Source of the DNA: Accumulibacter sp.
GTDB taxonomy: Bacteria > Pseudomonadota > Gammaproteobacteria > Burkholderiales > Rhodocyclaceae
Assembly: GCF_029255285.1 (NCBI RefSeq)
Contig: NZ_JAPUVI010000002.1
Span: 46,303 to 110,302, forward strand
DNA length: 64,000 nucleotides
Reading direction: 5' to 3'
Below, piece after piece: positions 29,275 through 37,233 of the stretch; position 1 is the stretch's first letter, and every line of letters starts with the position of its first letter. The notes under the pieces are model-generated. The model was not told the origin of the DNA, made no database searches, and saw only the letters and a program-made list of their open reading frames with translations. Both the position numbers and the translations under genes were made by a program.

Positions 29275-29664
29275 ATGCCCAGACAATTCAAGGTTACCGT
29301 CAACGGACGCGAGTACGAGGTCAGCGTTCTGGAACTCACCGCCGGACAAGCGGCGCAATCCGTCCCCGCCGCTCCGCTTCCCGTCGCGGCGGCGGCCGGC
29401 AGCGCCACCAGCGCGGCGCCGGCGGCTGCCGCGGCGCCGCGGGCTGCCGAGGCTGGTGACGCGGTTGCGGGAATGGGTGGCGTCGTGGTCGAGGTCGACG
29501 TTAAGGTCGGTCAGACGGTAGCCGTCGGCGACCGTCTTCTTGTTCTCGAAGCCATGAAAATGAAGACTCCGGTGATGGCAACTCGCGCCGGGCAAGTTAC
29601 CCGTGTGCTGGTCGCTCCGGGTGATGCCGTCGAGGGCGGTCAGCCACTGGTGACCATCGCTTGA
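29275..29664 (+). CDS. mmdC: Biotin carrier subunit of methylmalonyl-CoA decarboxylase
   Basis: A 129-residue protein. The first 25 residues form a short beta lead (FKVTVNGREYEVSVLEL), followed by an Ala/Pro-rich swinging linker (about residues 28-62) and the biotinyl domain, with the biotinylated Lys95 in EAMKMKT. The linker lets biotin shuttle between MmdA and MmdB. It starts 12 bases after the OadG-like gene. Confidence 0.93.
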   Translation: MPRQFKVTVNGREYEVSVLELTAGQAAQSVPAAPLPVAAAAGSATSAAPAAAAAPRAAEAGDAVAGMGGVVVEVDVKVGQTVAVGDRLLVLEAMKMKTPVMATRAGQVTRVLVAPGDAVEGGQPLVTIA

Positions 29665-29677
29665 GCTGGACAAACAA

Positions 29678-29695
29678 GCAGGAGCGAGCTCCTGC
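29678..29695 (+). repeat. Intercistronic hairpin between mmdC and mmdB
   Basis: GCAGGAG and CTCCTGC pair perfectly around a CGAG loop 14 bases after the mmdC stop. A second weaker hairpin (AGCGA/TCGCT) follows at about 29720-29735. There is no T tract, so this looks like an mRNA-stabilising or processing element that may set the ratio of the subunits. Confidence 0.45.
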
Positions 29696-29755
29696 CGCCC
29701 GCAATTCGATGCGCCGGCGAGCGATAGCTTTCGCTGGGCGCGAGGACTAAAGCGT

Positions 29756-30961
29756 ATGGAAGGCATTCATTTTCTCGATCTGTTCCAGGGGATCGCCACG
29801 CTGGCGGCCTCCGAGCCGAAAATCATGTTCGGGCGCATCTTCTTGATGCTGCTCGGCTTTGTTCTGATTTATCTGGGCTCCAAGAACGTCCTCGAACCTT
29901 TGCTGATGATCCCGATGGGGCTGGGCATGTCGTCGGTCAACGCTGGGGTGATGTTCCTCGAGGGCAGGAAAATGGGAACGCTGTTCGTCGATCCGTTGAT
30001 TTCGGATCCGATCGAACTGATGAACATCATGCAGATCGACTGGTTGCAACCGATCTACACGCTGACCTTCAGCAACGGACTGATCGCCTGTCTGGTTTTT
30101 ATGGGGATCGGCGTCCTTCTCGACGTCGGTTACGTGATGGCACGTCCTTTCCAGAGTATCTTCATCGCCTTGTTCGCCGAACTCGGAACGATCGCCGTTT
30201 TTCCGATCGCCGTCTGGCTGGGCCTAAATCCGGGACAAGCGGCGGCAGTGGCGACGATCGGCGGCGCTGATGGGCCAATGGTGTTATTTACTTCGCTGGT
30301 GCTTGCCAAGGACCTGTTCGTACCGATTACGGTCGTCGGCTACCTGTATCTTGGCCTCACCTATGGTGCCTATCCCTACCTGATCAAGTGGCTGATACCC
30401 AAGCATATTCGTGGCATCAACATGGTGGCGGACCGCGGACCGAAGATCAGCCGGTCGCAAAAGCTCACTTTTGCGGTCGTTGCCTGCACGTTGCTATGTC
30501 TGCTTTTTCCGGTCGCCGCACCGCTGTTCTTCTCGCTGTTTCTCGGCGTCGCGGTACGCGAGAGTGGAATCGACGCCTTTACCAAGCTACTCGGGGAAGT
30601 GTTTCTCTATGCCGCAACCTTCTTCCTCGGCTTGACTCTCGGCATTCTCTGCGAAGCCAACACGCTGCTCGACCCGACGGTCTTGAAGCTGCTGTTGCTC
30701 GGCATGCTGGCGCTGACCATCTCTGCACTGGGCGGCATCTTGGGCGGCTACATCCTTTATTTCTGGACTGGGGGAAAGTACAACCCGATGATCGGCGTCG
30801 CCGGCGTCAGTTGCGTTCCGACAACGGCCAAGGTAGTCCAGAAGATCGCCACCGACGCGAACCCCGGCGCAATCATCCTGCCCCAGGCACTCGGGGCCAA
30901 CATCAGTGGTGTCATTACGACGGCGATCATCGCCGCCACCTATGTGGCGTTGTTGCGCTAG
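29756..30961 (+). CDS. mmdB: Na+-translocating decarboxylase beta subunit
   Basis: A 401-residue polytopic protein of the OadB/MmdB/GcdB family. The central IGGADGPMVLF motif contains the Asp essential for Na+ and carboxybiotin handling, and the later GVAGVSCVPTTAKVVQ segment is the second conserved re-entrant region. About ten membrane helices. It decarboxylates carboxybiotin and pumps Na+ outward, conserving the energy of methylmalonyl-CoA decarboxylation. It is the last gene of the four-gene set. Confidence 0.94.
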   Translation: MEGIHFLDLFQGIATLAASEPKIMFGRIFLMLLGFVLIYLGSKNVLEPLLMIPMGLGMSSVNAGVMFLEGRKMGTLFVDPLISDPIELMNIMQIDWLQPIYTLTFSNGLIACLVFMGIGVLLDVGYVMARPFQSIFIALFAELGTIAVFPIAVWLGLNPGQAAAVATIGGADGPMVLFTSLVLAKDLFVPITVVGYLYLGLTYGAYPYLIKWLIPKHIRGINMVADRGPKISRSQKLTFAVVACTLLCLLFPVAAPLFFSLFLGVAVRESGIDAFTKLLGEVFLYAATFFLGLTLGILCEANTLLDPTVLKLLLLGMLALTISALGGILGGYILYFWTGGKYNPMIGVAGVSCVPTTAKVVQKIATDANPGAIILPQALGANISGVITTAIIAATYVALLR

Positions 30962-31084
30962 TCCCGGTGTGACCGAATCCCGGTCGGCGCGCCTTGTCGA
31001 GGTGGATTTTTCGTCGGCGGGGTTGAGGTAACGGCAGCCCGCTTGGTCGAGCAAGTCGCGTCGGCACGGGCTGTCGGACGAGTG

Positions 31085-31660
31085 TTATTTCTCGGTGTCG
31101 CCCGTTGGTTTGCCCGTATCCGCAGGAAACCCGGGCAGAGGAATGCTGGTGAACAGAGTACGCGTCTGGGTCTTCAACTGGTCCTGCATCTGGTGCAGCA
31201 TCTTCCTGCTCTGTTCCATATAAGTGGCCATCATCGTCTGCATTGCCGGCCCCTGGAAGTTCATGAACTGCGACCACATATCACTTTGCATTTGGCTGCT
31301 GTTTTCGCCGTAGAGCTGCTGCGACTGGTCCTGCAGCTTTTTCTGGAAATCGACAAAAGACTTGATGTTGGTCTCCAGATACTTGCCGAGCATCCCCTGC
31401 ATGGCGTGACCATAGAATCGGATCATCTGGGCGAGCAGGTCGGTCGTAAACAACGGGATGCCGGCCGCCTCCTCCTCAAGTATGATCTGCAACAGAATGG
31501 CGCGGGTGATATCTTCGCCGGTCTTGGCGTCGAGCACGTTGAAATTCTCGCGCGACAGCACCAGATCCTTGACATCGCTCAAGGTAATGTAGGCGCTTGT
31601 CTTGGTGTCGTAAAGACGGCGGTTCGGGTACTTCTTGATCAGTCGCAACTGCTCGGGCAT
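31085..31660 (-). CDS. phaR: Polyhydroxyalkanoate synthesis repressor PhaR
   Basis: A 191-residue protein. The N-terminal 60 residues (LIKKYPNRRLYDTKTSAYI, LSDVKDLV) are the PhaR DNA-binding/accumulation domain; the rest carries PHB_acc type segments (FYGHAMQGMLGKYLETNI, MWSQFMNFQGPAMQ). PhaR binds PHA granules and, when free, represses phasin and its own gene. It lies downstream of phaB on the same strand but is separated from it by a clear terminator and has its own -10 box. Confidence 0.94.
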   Translation of the reverse strand: MPEQLRLIKKYPNRRLYDTKTSAYITLSDVKDLVLSRENFNVLDAKTGEDITRAILLQIILEEEAAGIPLFTTDLLAQMIRFYGHAMQGMLGKYLETNIKSFVDFQKKLQDQSQQLYGENSSQMQSDMWSQFMNFQGPAMQTMMATYMEQSRKMLHQMQDQLKTQTRTLFTSIPLPGFPADTGKPTGDTEK

Positions 31661-31720
31661 GATAACCCTTCCTCCATTGGCTGATGACTCGGCGGGAGCG
31701 CGTTGGTGCGGTGCAGCACA

Positions 31721-31726
31721 ATTATA
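31721..31726 (-). promoter_or_regulatory. phaR -10 box
   Basis: A perfect TATAAT on the minus strand, about 60 bases before the phaR ATG. The region where a -35 should lie is the T run of the phaB terminator and gives no good hexamer, so an activator or weak -35 is likely. It shows phaR has its own start point after the terminator. Confidence 0.5.
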
Positions 31727-31732
31727 CTCCAG

Positions 31733-31764
31733 CCAAAAAAAACAGGCCCCTCTCGGAGCCTGTT
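31733..31764 (-). terminator. Intrinsic terminator after phaB
   Basis: On the minus strand AACAGGCTCC, a GAGA-type loop and GGGGCCTGTT form a GC-rich stem of about nine to ten pairs followed by a run of eight T. It begins 28 bases past the phaB stop and ends before phaR. Confidence 0.88.
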
Positions 31765-31792
31765 CTGACCGCTGCGAAAGAAAAAGGCAGGT

Positions 31793-32536
31793 CTATTGGT
31801 AGTACAGACCACCGCAGATGTTCATCGTCGAGCCCGTCATGAAACCGGCGATCTCGGAAGCAAGATAGACGCAGGCCCCACCGATCTCTTCGGGTTTGGC
31901 CAAACGCTTCATCGGCACCGTATCGATGATGCCCTGCAGGATCTCGGGCTTGATCGCCATCACCATCTGGGTTGCCACATAGCCGGGCGTGATGGCGTTG
32001 ACGGTCACGTTCTTGGCCGCCAGTTCAGCGGCAAGTGCCTTGGTAAAACCAATCACACCGGCTTTGGCTGCCGAATAGTTGGTCTGACCAGCTTGACCCC
32101 TGAGGCCATTGACGGATGAAATGTTGATGATCCGGCCCCAGCCGCGCTCGGCCATCTTCGACGCGACCTGCTTGGTCATGTTGAAGAGGCTACCCAAGTT
32201 CGTCGAGATCACGGCATTCCACTGCGCCGGTTCCATTCGCGCGAACATCTTGTCGCGGGTGATGCCGGCGTTATTTACTAGGATATCGATCGGGCCTGCC
32301 TTGGCTTCCGCCTCGGCGACGAGGTTGACGCAGGAATCATAGTCGGAGACATCGCCGGCAACACAAATGAAGTCGTTGAAACCGGCTTCGGCCATGGCTT
32401 TCGTCCACTCCGCCGGCTTGTCGAATTCCGGATGATAGGCGGCAACCACCTTGTGGCCAGCCTTGGCCAGTTCCTGGCAGATGGCGGTACCGATTCCGCC
32501 CATAGCACCGGTAACCAAAGCAACACGTTGCGTCAT
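31793..32536 (-). CDS. phaB: Acetoacetyl-CoA reductase
   Basis: A 247-residue short-chain dehydrogenase. The cofactor loop is TGAMGGIGTAI (residues 10-20), NNAG is at 88-91, and the catalytic Ser140/141, Tyr154 and Lys158 (YSAAK) are in place. It reduces acetoacetyl-CoA to (R)-3-hydroxybutyryl-CoA with NADPH or NADH for PHA synthesis. GAAAGGAAAG precedes ATG 32536; an open frame further upstream is ignored. Confidence 0.94.
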   Translation of the reverse strand: MTQRVALVTGAMGGIGTAICQELAKAGHKVVAAYHPEFDKPAEWTKAMAEAGFNDFICVAGDVSDYDSCVNLVAEAEAKAGPIDILVNNAGITRDKMFARMEPAQWNAVISTNLGSLFNMTKQVASKMAERGWGRIINISSVNGLRGQAGQTNYSAAKAGVIGFTKALAAELAAKNVTVNAITPGYVATQMVMAIKPEILQGIIDTVPMKRLAKPEEIGGACVYLASEIAGFMTGSTMNICGGLYYQ

Positions 32537-32623
32537 AGATCTTTCCTTTCTGGTTGACGATTGAAACGACTGGCAGCTCCGGACCGCGACGATGGCAATA
32601 TCCGCTGACGACCCCGACCCTTG

Positions 32624-32652
32624 ATTCTGCATTGCACCATCGGCGCTGTCAA
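32624..32652 (-). promoter_or_regulatory. Sigma-70 promoter for phaB
   Basis: On the minus strand a perfect TTGACA (32652-32647) is followed after 17 bases by CAGAAT (32629-32624). This predicts a start near 32617 and an 81-base leader before the phaB ATG. Confidence 0.65.
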
Positions 32653-32751
32653 TGCCAAAGTACTGGCCACGCCTCTGACGCATGAACAGGCGGAAGCGGG
32701 CCCGTCTGCCCAAAAACTCCGTTTTCCCCGCCGAAGTGGCCAGTTGGGGAA

Positions 32752-33606
32752 TTATCCGTCAGGCCGGCGACGCAAGTGGAGCGGCGCCTCGCCCAGACCG
32801 GCGCGGTCGAACCAGGCGAACACCGAGTCTACCGTTACGGTATCGATCTGACCGGCCATGCGGCGCTCGAACGGATGGTCGTCGAAGCTGATGTGGGCGG
32901 CCGATAGGCGCGCGCCGAGGCGCGTCAGCGCAGGAATCCGCAATGTCGTCGGGCGGTAGTTGTGGCCGAGCAGCCACCTGCGGGCTGCCTCCCGGTTGCT
33001 TGCACCCGGTTCGACGAGCAACGCCAGCGTTTCGATTACCCACTGGTTGCTTTGCTGGTAGGGTCCGGACCATGGATAGGCGAGCATGTTGTAGCGCGGC
33101 TCGTGCAAGGTGCCGAGCAGGCGGTCGTCCTTGAGCCGGTAGACGATGCGAGCAGCGATTGCGGGCTTGAGCGCGACCACGCCGGCCTCGTGCGCGTGCA
33201 GGCCGTCGCCGAAGAACTCGGCCAATCCTTGCCGGTAGAGCATGCTGCGATCGGTGCCGCATTGGTTGAGCTTATGCACCACGCGCCAGGCGCCGCGTCC
33301 GTCGAGCGCTGCCTCGTCGCGATAGGCGATGCCGAGGTGTGAATAGCGCAGGCCGTAGTCGCTCAGATCCTGGCCGGATCGAGCAATCAACAGCACCTGG
33401 GTGCCGCGCCGGGCCAACTCGTCGAGTTGCTGGGCCACGCTGGCGGCCAGTGAGAGATCGCGCCGAATGGACTCCAGACTGCGTTTTCGCGGCTCGCAGA
33501 ACTGGCCGGCCGCCGCCGCGCCCGTGTCCAGCGCTAGGCACGCGCCGGCGAGCATGGCGCACAGTGCGTGGCGTAAGCAAGCTCTGCTGAAATTGGGGAA
33601 GCTCAT
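32752..33606 (-). CDS. DUF2145 exported protein
   Basis: A 284-residue protein with a signal peptide (cleavage near residue 34, GAAAAGQFC). The mature part matches the DUF2145 pattern: RSLESIRRDLSLAASV, QVLLIARSGQDLS, RYSHLGIAYRD, WRVVHKLNQCGTD and YNMLAYPWSGPYQQSNQWV. The spacing of His, Asn, Cys and Asp recalls NlpC/P60- or transglutaminase-like folds, but that is inference. The ATG overlaps the stop of the upstream gene (TGATG), so they are coupled. Confidence 0.8.
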   Translation of the reverse strand: MSFPNFSRACLRHALCAMLAGACLALDTGAAAAGQFCEPRKRSLESIRRDLSLAASVAQQLDELARRGTQVLLIARSGQDLSDYGLRYSHLGIAYRDEAALDGRGAWRVVHKLNQCGTDRSMLYRQGLAEFFGDGLHAHEAGVVALKPAIAARIVYRLKDDRLLGTLHEPRYNMLAYPWSGPYQQSNQWVIETLALLVEPGASNREAARRWLLGHNYRPTTLRIPALTRLGARLSAAHISFDDHPFERRMAGQIDTVTVDSVFAWFDRAGLGEAPLHLRRRPDG

Positions 33607-34049
33607 CACCGTATCCTCTCGCTGTAGAGCAGCGCTTCGCCCAAGGCATTGGGCACCAGGCAGATTACTTCGCCGGCTACCGACAGCAGCCAACCGGCGG
33701 TGACGGCGGTCACCAAAATCACACTGCCCGCGACCACCAGGACGCTTCCCGCGATCTCGGCGCCGAGGCGCAGGCTCGCGGTGGCGCCGTCGGAAGTTCG
33801 CCGCAGCAACCACACCGTGCCGCCGGCAAGCGTATCGACCGCCACCACGCTGAGCGTGGCGCCGGCACTGAGGATCATCGCCGGCGCTACGCTCAGCGCG
33901 GCGACTGGCACCGACAACAACAGGCTGGACGCTGCGCTGGCCTCGCTGCCGTGTGTGTGGACAGGCGCGGCGAACAGGGCGGCGGCAGGGGCAAGGGCGA
34001 GCGCGAAAAGCGTGCGCACGGCAGTGCGGCGTGACAGATCGGTGGTCAT
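33606..34049 (-). CDS. Small exported or membrane protein of unknown function
   Basis: A 147-residue protein starting at ATG 34049 with GGGAG upstream. The N-terminus (LSRRTAVRTLFALALAPAAAL) is signal-like with a paired Arg; two further hydrophobic segments (about 55-80 and 100-130) are Val/Ala-rich. I recognise no family. It lies between a YiaA-like gene (25 bases upstream) and the DUF2145 gene (overlap), suggesting an envelope complex of the three products. Confidence 0.6.
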   Translation of the reverse strand: MTTDLSRRTAVRTLFALALAPAAALFAAPVHTHGSEASAASSLLLSVPVAALSVAPAMILSAGATLSVVAVDTLAGGTVWLLRRTSDGATASLRLGAEIAGSVLVVAGSVILVTAVTAGWLLSVAGEVICLVPNALGEALLYSERIR

Positions 34050-34074
34050 GGCGAGCTCCCTGAGGACGTGAGGG

Positions 34075-34548
34075 TCAGTGCTTGGCGGCACCGAAATCGG
34101 CGGCCGACTGGCCGCTCGCCACCTCCTGGGCGCACTCGAGACGATCGGCTTCGTAGGCGTCGCGCAGCGTTTTGGCCAGGGTGAAGGCCGACGAGATCAG
34201 GTAGAGCCAACTCACCAGCAGATAAGCCTTCCAGGTCGGGTTGATTTCCATGCGCCACAGTCCCCATGCGGTGAGCACCATGGACAGCACGAAGCCACCC
34301 CAGACCACCAGCGACCACATGGGCGTGTCGGCGGTCTTGGCGGCGTTGTCGCGCACGTACTTGGCCAGAGCGAAAGCCGACGAGAGGCAGAAGAAGTAAC
34401 CCATGATCATGAAGGCGCGATCGAGGTCGCCGCCGGGTAGCCAAGCCAGGCCGCTGCCGCAGAGCAGCAGGGCGATGGCGAAGGAAATCCAGACCTGCAG
34501 GCGCCAGGCGCCGGTGTCGCGTTGGATGATGCGTGTCTTGTTTTCCAT
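34075..34548 (-). CDS. YiaA/YiaB-type inner membrane protein
   Basis: A 157-residue protein with four membrane helices in two similar pairs (FAIALLLCGSGLAWLPG, GYFFCLSSAFALAKYVRD; LVVWGGFVLSMVLTAWGLW, WLYLISSAFTLAKTLRD). The repeated FxLAKxxRD ending of each pair is the YiaAB two-helix domain. Function unknown; YiaA is linked to envelope or biofilm behaviour in enterics. First gene of the three-gene minus-strand set, divergent from the XRE regulator. Confidence 0.78.
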   Translation of the reverse strand: MENKTRIIQRDTGAWRLQVWISFAIALLLCGSGLAWLPGGDLDRAFMIMGYFFCLSSAFALAKYVRDNAAKTADTPMWSLVVWGGFVLSMVLTAWGLWRMEINPTWKAYLLVSWLYLISSAFTLAKTLRDAYEADRLECAQEVASGQSAADFGAAKH

Positions 34549-34648
34549 GGTGAGCTCCCAATGTGCGTCAGGTTTGACGGCTGCATCATGGGGAAAGCGC
34601 GTCGATGGGGCAAGACAAGGCAGCGGCGTCTACTCGATGGCGACTTGT

Positions 34649-34667
34649 AGTATCGTTTGGAGATACT
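34649..34667. promoter_or_regulatory. Inverted-repeat operator candidate
   Basis: AGTATC and GATACT form a perfect dyad with a seven-base GTTTGGA spacer. It sits between the YiaA-like gene (start 34548) and the XRE regulator gene (start 34692), 24 bases before the regulator's ATG, a typical place for autoregulation and control of a divergent operon. Confidence 0.5.
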
Positions 34668-34691
34668 TTTGGCGCCCCATTCTCCATTATC

Positions 34692-35435
34692 ATGAGTACG
34701 ACCGCCGACCTGCTGACCCATCTCAAGGCTGAACTCAAGGCCGCCGGCGTCACCTACGCGATGGTGGCCGCGCGGCTCGGCCTAGCCGAGTCCAGCGTCA
34801 AGCGCATGTTCTCGAAGGGGGGCGACATGCCGGTATCGCGCATCGACGACATTTGCCGCGTCATCAACCTCGATTTCGCCGATCTGGCGCGCCGCGTCGC
34901 CGACGCCCAGCCACTGATGCTGGAGCTGACGCTGGCGCAGGAAAACGCGGTGGTCGCGGACCGCACACTGCTGGTGGTGGCGATCTGCGTGATGAGCCAG
35001 ATGCCGGTCGAGGAAATTCTCGCCACCTACGATCTGACCGAGGCGGCCCTGGTGCGCTGCCTGACCCGGCTCGACAAGCTTGGCATCATCGACCTGCGCC
35101 CCGGCAACCGCTATCGGCTCAAGGTGGCCAAGGGGTTTCGCTGGCTGCCGCATGGTCCGGTGATGGCCTTCTTCCGCAAGGAGGTGCTGCACGACTATTT
35201 CGCCGGCGGTTTCGACGGCGAATCGGAGATGCTGATGGTGGTGCACGGCAAGATCGGTCGCGGTCTTGCCAATTCCTTCCGCGAACGGCTGATGCGCATC
35301 GGCCAGGATTTTTCCAAGCAGCATCTGGCCGACCAGAGGCTGCCGCCCGAGCAACGCCGACCCTACACCATCGTCATCGGCATGCGTTCCTGGCTGATGG
35401 CCGCGCTGGCCGACATGCAGCGGCGCTCGCGCTAG
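34692..35435 (+). CDS. XRE-family transcriptional regulator
   Basis: A 247-residue protein. Residues 8-65 are an HTH of the Cro/XRE type (TYAMVAARLGLAESSVKRMF). The longer C-terminal domain has a second winged-helix-like stretch (PVEEILATYDLTEAALVRCLTRLDKLGIIDLRPGN, in pieces) and then an unassigned part ending RPYTIVIGMRSWLMAAL. Effector unknown. Divergence from the yiaA-like/DUF2145 set with a dyad between them suggests it controls that set. Confidence 0.8.
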   Translation: MSTTADLLTHLKAELKAAGVTYAMVAARLGLAESSVKRMFSKGGDMPVSRIDDICRVINLDFADLARRVADAQPLMLELTLAQENAVVADRTLLVVAICVMSQMPVEEILATYDLTEAALVRCLTRLDKLGIIDLRPGNRYRLKVAKGFRWLPHGPVMAFFRKEVLHDYFAGGFDGESEMLMVVHGKIGRGLANSFRERLMRIGQDFSKQHLADQRLPPEQRRPYTIVIGMRSWLMAALADMQRRSR

Positions 35436-35517
35436 GCGGCTGCCGTTTCAGCCGATCGCCCGCGGCGGTCGGCGTCAGAGAGTCTGTTGCAGCCGATTCG
35501 GTCTATTCGGCGAACTT

Positions 35518-35720
35518 TTGCGCAGCGAGCGGATCGACGATCCGGACGCGCTGGGCGACAGCCCCGAGGGTTTGCACGGTGCGCTGCAATCGATGTGGTT
35601 TGTTGACCGCCGAGCGCTGTGTGCCGGGATCGCCGCCTGGGCCAGCCGCGATCTGCACGAGCCGGGGGCAGCGATCGGCCATCCTCGTTTCTGCCTCGTG
35701 ATCGCCGGAAGCCTTTTATC
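35518..35720 (+). other. Coding-like stretch, possible gene remnant
   Basis: Between the XRE gene and the end of glrR (35436-35835) one plus-strand frame starting at a TTG reads with a strong G/C third-position bias for some 65 codons (ERIDDPDALGDSPEGLHG, SMWFVDRRALCAG). It has no ribosome site and no stop before running antisense into glrR, and I do not recognise it. It may be the remains of a deleted gene. The rest of this 400-base gap shows nothing. Confidence 0.25.
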
Positions 35721-35835
35721 GTCCACCGCGATGCTTGAGGCCGACGAGGTCACGGCGACGACGGTCGGCCCGCCGCTGCTCGCCCTTCCTGCGTCGCTTC
35801 GTTGTTGTAGCGTGGCCGAGAGACGGGCTTTCGCG

Positions 35836-37233
35836 TCAGCGTTCGGCGAGCCCCGAACTGCCGGGCGCGCTGCGGAACATCGCCGGTGTCAGCTCGTACT
35901 TCTGCAACAGGCGGTAGAACTCGGTACGGTTGCGGTCGGCGAGGCGCGCCGCGTCGGCGACATTGCCGTCAGTCAGCTTGAGGATCTGCACAAGATAGTT
36001 GCGCTCGAAGCGCTGCTTGGCCTCGGCGTAGGTCATCGCCTCGAGCGCCGGCACGCGCAGGGCGCGCTGGATCAGCGTCAGCGGAATCAGCGGCGTCGTC
36101 GCCAGGGCGCAGGACTGCTCGACCACGTTGTAGAGCTGCCGGACATTGCCCGGCCAGGCGGCGACGGCAAGCGCTTCGAGCGCTTCCGGCGCGATGCCGG
36201 CGATCGGCTTGCCGTATTTCTTCGCCAGTTGCTGGACGAAGGAGTTGGCAAGCAGGGGAATGTCTTCGCGCCGCTCGTCGAGACGCGGCAGCGTCAGCGT
36301 CACGACATCGAGACGATAATAGAGATCCTCGCGAAACTGTCCCTCGGTCATGGCCGCTTCCAGATCGCGATGCGTCGCCGAGAGCACGCGCACGTCCACC
36401 GGCTCGGCGCGCGTCGCGCCGACCGGCCGCACGGCTCGCTCCTGCAATACGCGCAGCAATTTGACCTGTAGCGCCGGTGGCATGTCGCCGATTTCGTCGA
36501 GAAACAGCGTGCCGCCGTCGGCCGACTGGAACAGACCGGCGTGCGCCTTGGCGGCGCCGGTGAACGCGCCGCGGACGTGCCCAAAAAGCTCGGACTCGAG
36601 CAATGGCTCGGGAATCGCGCCGCAGTTGATGGCCACGAAGGGCGCCCGCGCGCGCCGGCTGGCGCGGTGGATGGCGCGCGCCAGAACCTCTTTGCCGGTT
36701 CCGCTTTCGCCGCGGATCAGGACGCTGGCGTCCGAGGCGGCGACCACGCGGGCTTCTTCGAGCAACTCCGCCATGCGGCTGCTGCGGAAAACGATATCTT
36801 CGCGCCAGGCTTCGCCCGTGCCGTCTTCGTGCCCGTTGCCACCGAGCGGCGAGAGCTGCAATGCCTGTTCGATCTTCTCGAGCAGCCGCTTGCTGTCGAA
36901 AGGCTTCGTCAGATAGCCGAAGACGCCGCGTGAGGTGGCCTGCACCGCGTCCGGGATCGTCCCGTGCGCGGTGAGCAGGATTACCGGCAGGGTCGGTCGG
37001 GTGGCGCGGATTTCGTCGAACAGCGCCAGGCCGTCCAGGCCTGGCAGGCGAATATCGCTCACCACCAGTTGTGGTGGTTCGACGGCAATGCGCGCCAGTC
37101 CTTCCTCGGCCGAGGTCGCCGTCGATACTCGGAAACCGCGGGCGTGAAGGCGCATCGACAGGAGGCGCAGCAGGTCGAGGTCGTCGTCGATCACCAGGAC
37201 GTGCGCCGCCGCCGCACGGGGCAGGGGCTTCAT
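35836..37233 (-). CDS. glrR: Sigma-54 activator response regulator GlrR
   Basis: A 465-residue NtrC-type regulator. Receiver domain 10-125 with phospho-acceptor Asp60 and Lys110; AAA+ domain with Walker A GESGTGKE (175-182), sigma-54 contact loop GAFTGA (222-227); C-terminal Fis-type HTH (NVADAARLADRNRTEFYRLL). The gene order glrK-qseG-glrR and the HTH type identify it as GlrR (YfhA), which in enterics activates glmY and rpoE from TGTC-N10-GACA sites. Its ATG overlaps the qseG stop. Confidence 0.9.
   Translation of the reverse strand: MKPLPRAAAAHVLVIDDDLDLLRLLSMRLHARGFRVSTATSAEEGLARIAVEPPQLVVSDIRLPGLDGLALFDEIRATRPTLPVILLTAHGTIPDAVQATSRGVFGYLTKPFDSKRLLEKIEQALQLSPLGGNGHEDGTGEAWREDIVFRSSRMAELLEEARVVAASDASVLIRGESGTGKEVLARAIHRASRRARAPFVAINCGAIPEPLLESELFGHVRGAFTGAAKAHAGLFQSADGGTLFLDEIGDMPPALQVKLLRVLQERAVRPVGATRAEPVDVRVLSATHRDLEAAMTEGQFREDLYYRLDVVTLTLPRLDERREDIPLLANSFVQQLAKKYGKPIAGIAPEALEALAVAAWPGNVRQLYNVVEQSCALATTPLIPLTLIQRALRVPALEAMTYAEAKQRFERNYLVQILKLTDGNVADAARLADRNRTEFYRLLQKYELTPAMFRSAPGSSGLAER

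Noticed and set aside
31036-31072. Inverted repeat AGCCCG/CGGGCT after mmdB as a terminator
   Set aside because: The arms are only six bases with a long loop and no T tract, so support is too weak.
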